Source: Siphlonurus alternatus (taxonomy: Eukaryota > Arthropoda > Insecta > Ephemeroptera > Siphlonuridae). Taken from it: 64,000 bases of DNA. The notes beneath the pieces are model-generated. The model was given only the letters and a program-made list of their open reading frames with translations, was not told where the DNA came from and made no database searches. Location: contig OX463783.1 of the NCBI GenBank assembly GCA_949825025.1, forward strand, positions 12,063,628 to 12,127,627, read 5' to 3'. A program made the translations under genes and the position numbers. Below are positions 63,944 through 64,000 of this stretch, in pieces (position 1 is the first letter of the stretch; every line of letters starts with the position of its first letter).

Positions 63944-64000
63944 TATAATACAATTAGCGATGTTTGACATCGGTTATCTGACGAGAAATAAATGCTGGTC
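63775..64000 (-). mobile_element. 5S-derived SINE running off the window end, split by a GA tract
   Basis: On the minus strand, the last 45 bases (GACCAGCATTTATTTCTCGT, then CAGATAACCGATGTC) resemble the 5S head. The body trace AACTGAGGAAACTATGGAAA lies at 63784-63803 on the + strand. Between them is a long (GA)n run. The rest of the head is outside the window. Confidence 0.45.
63889..63942. repeat. (GA)n microsatellite inside a SINE remnant
   Basis: A GA run of about 54 bases between the body and head traces of a 5S-SINE. Confidence 0.95.

Overview
The window is about 70% A+T eukaryotic DNA with no bacterial-type gene layout. It holds a few small exons with GT..AG borders, a dead non-LTR reverse transcriptase, 5S-rRNA-derived SINEs, many short inverted-repeat (MITE or foldback) elements, long GA, TA and T tracts, and a 200-N assembly gap at 25383-25582. 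This fits a repeat-rich, AT-rich invertebrate animal genome. I cannot place it more exactly from sequence alone.

Gene content. The best-supported gene is on the + strand and enters the window with a start codon at 15452. Four candidate exons (15452-15593, 15835-16016, 40928-41118, 63453-63603) have compatible splice phases (1, 0, 2, 0). Together they sum to exactly 222 codons, ending at a donor site, so the gene continues past 63603 and perhaps beyond the window. Introns 2 and 3 would be about 24.9 and 22.3 kb and contain most of the repeats. I do not recognise the protein. Exons 1 and 2 are well supported as a pair. Exon 3 is very exon-like because of its high G+C. Joining exons 3 and 4 into the same gene is inference. 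A weaker candidate exon on the - strand lies at about 30414-30500.

Repeats, in order. Harbinger-like MITEs lie at 3.2 and 7.1 kb, with a composite at 29.6-30.1 kb. 5S-derived SINE copies occur on both strands; the two near-complete ones are at 21.1 and 30.9 kb. A TA-bounded MITE family with CACCTC ends has at least 11 copies. A foldback family with ATGGACAA-type ends and paired TGACGTCA sites has 7 copies. A second palindromic family pairs TGACGTCA with an octamer ATGCAAAT (3 copies). A 340-380 bp direct repeat occurs at 12.1 and 47.1 kb, a CpG-rich MITE at 29.7 and 45.6 kb, and a hAT-like MITE at 23.8 and 54.2 kb. A truncated, frameshifted LINE lies at 16.3-17.5 kb.

The most unusual structure is a 3.7-kb foldback at 52614-56306. 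It sits inside a CACCTC element, carries other repeats in its loop, and has nuclear-receptor-like and YY1-like motifs in both arms. At least three CACCTC copies are split by different palindromes, so the insertions can be ordered in time. No tRNA, intact rRNA, CRISPR or complete transposase gene was found. Much of the remainder is low-complexity AT-rich intergenic or intronic DNA in which I see nothing specific.
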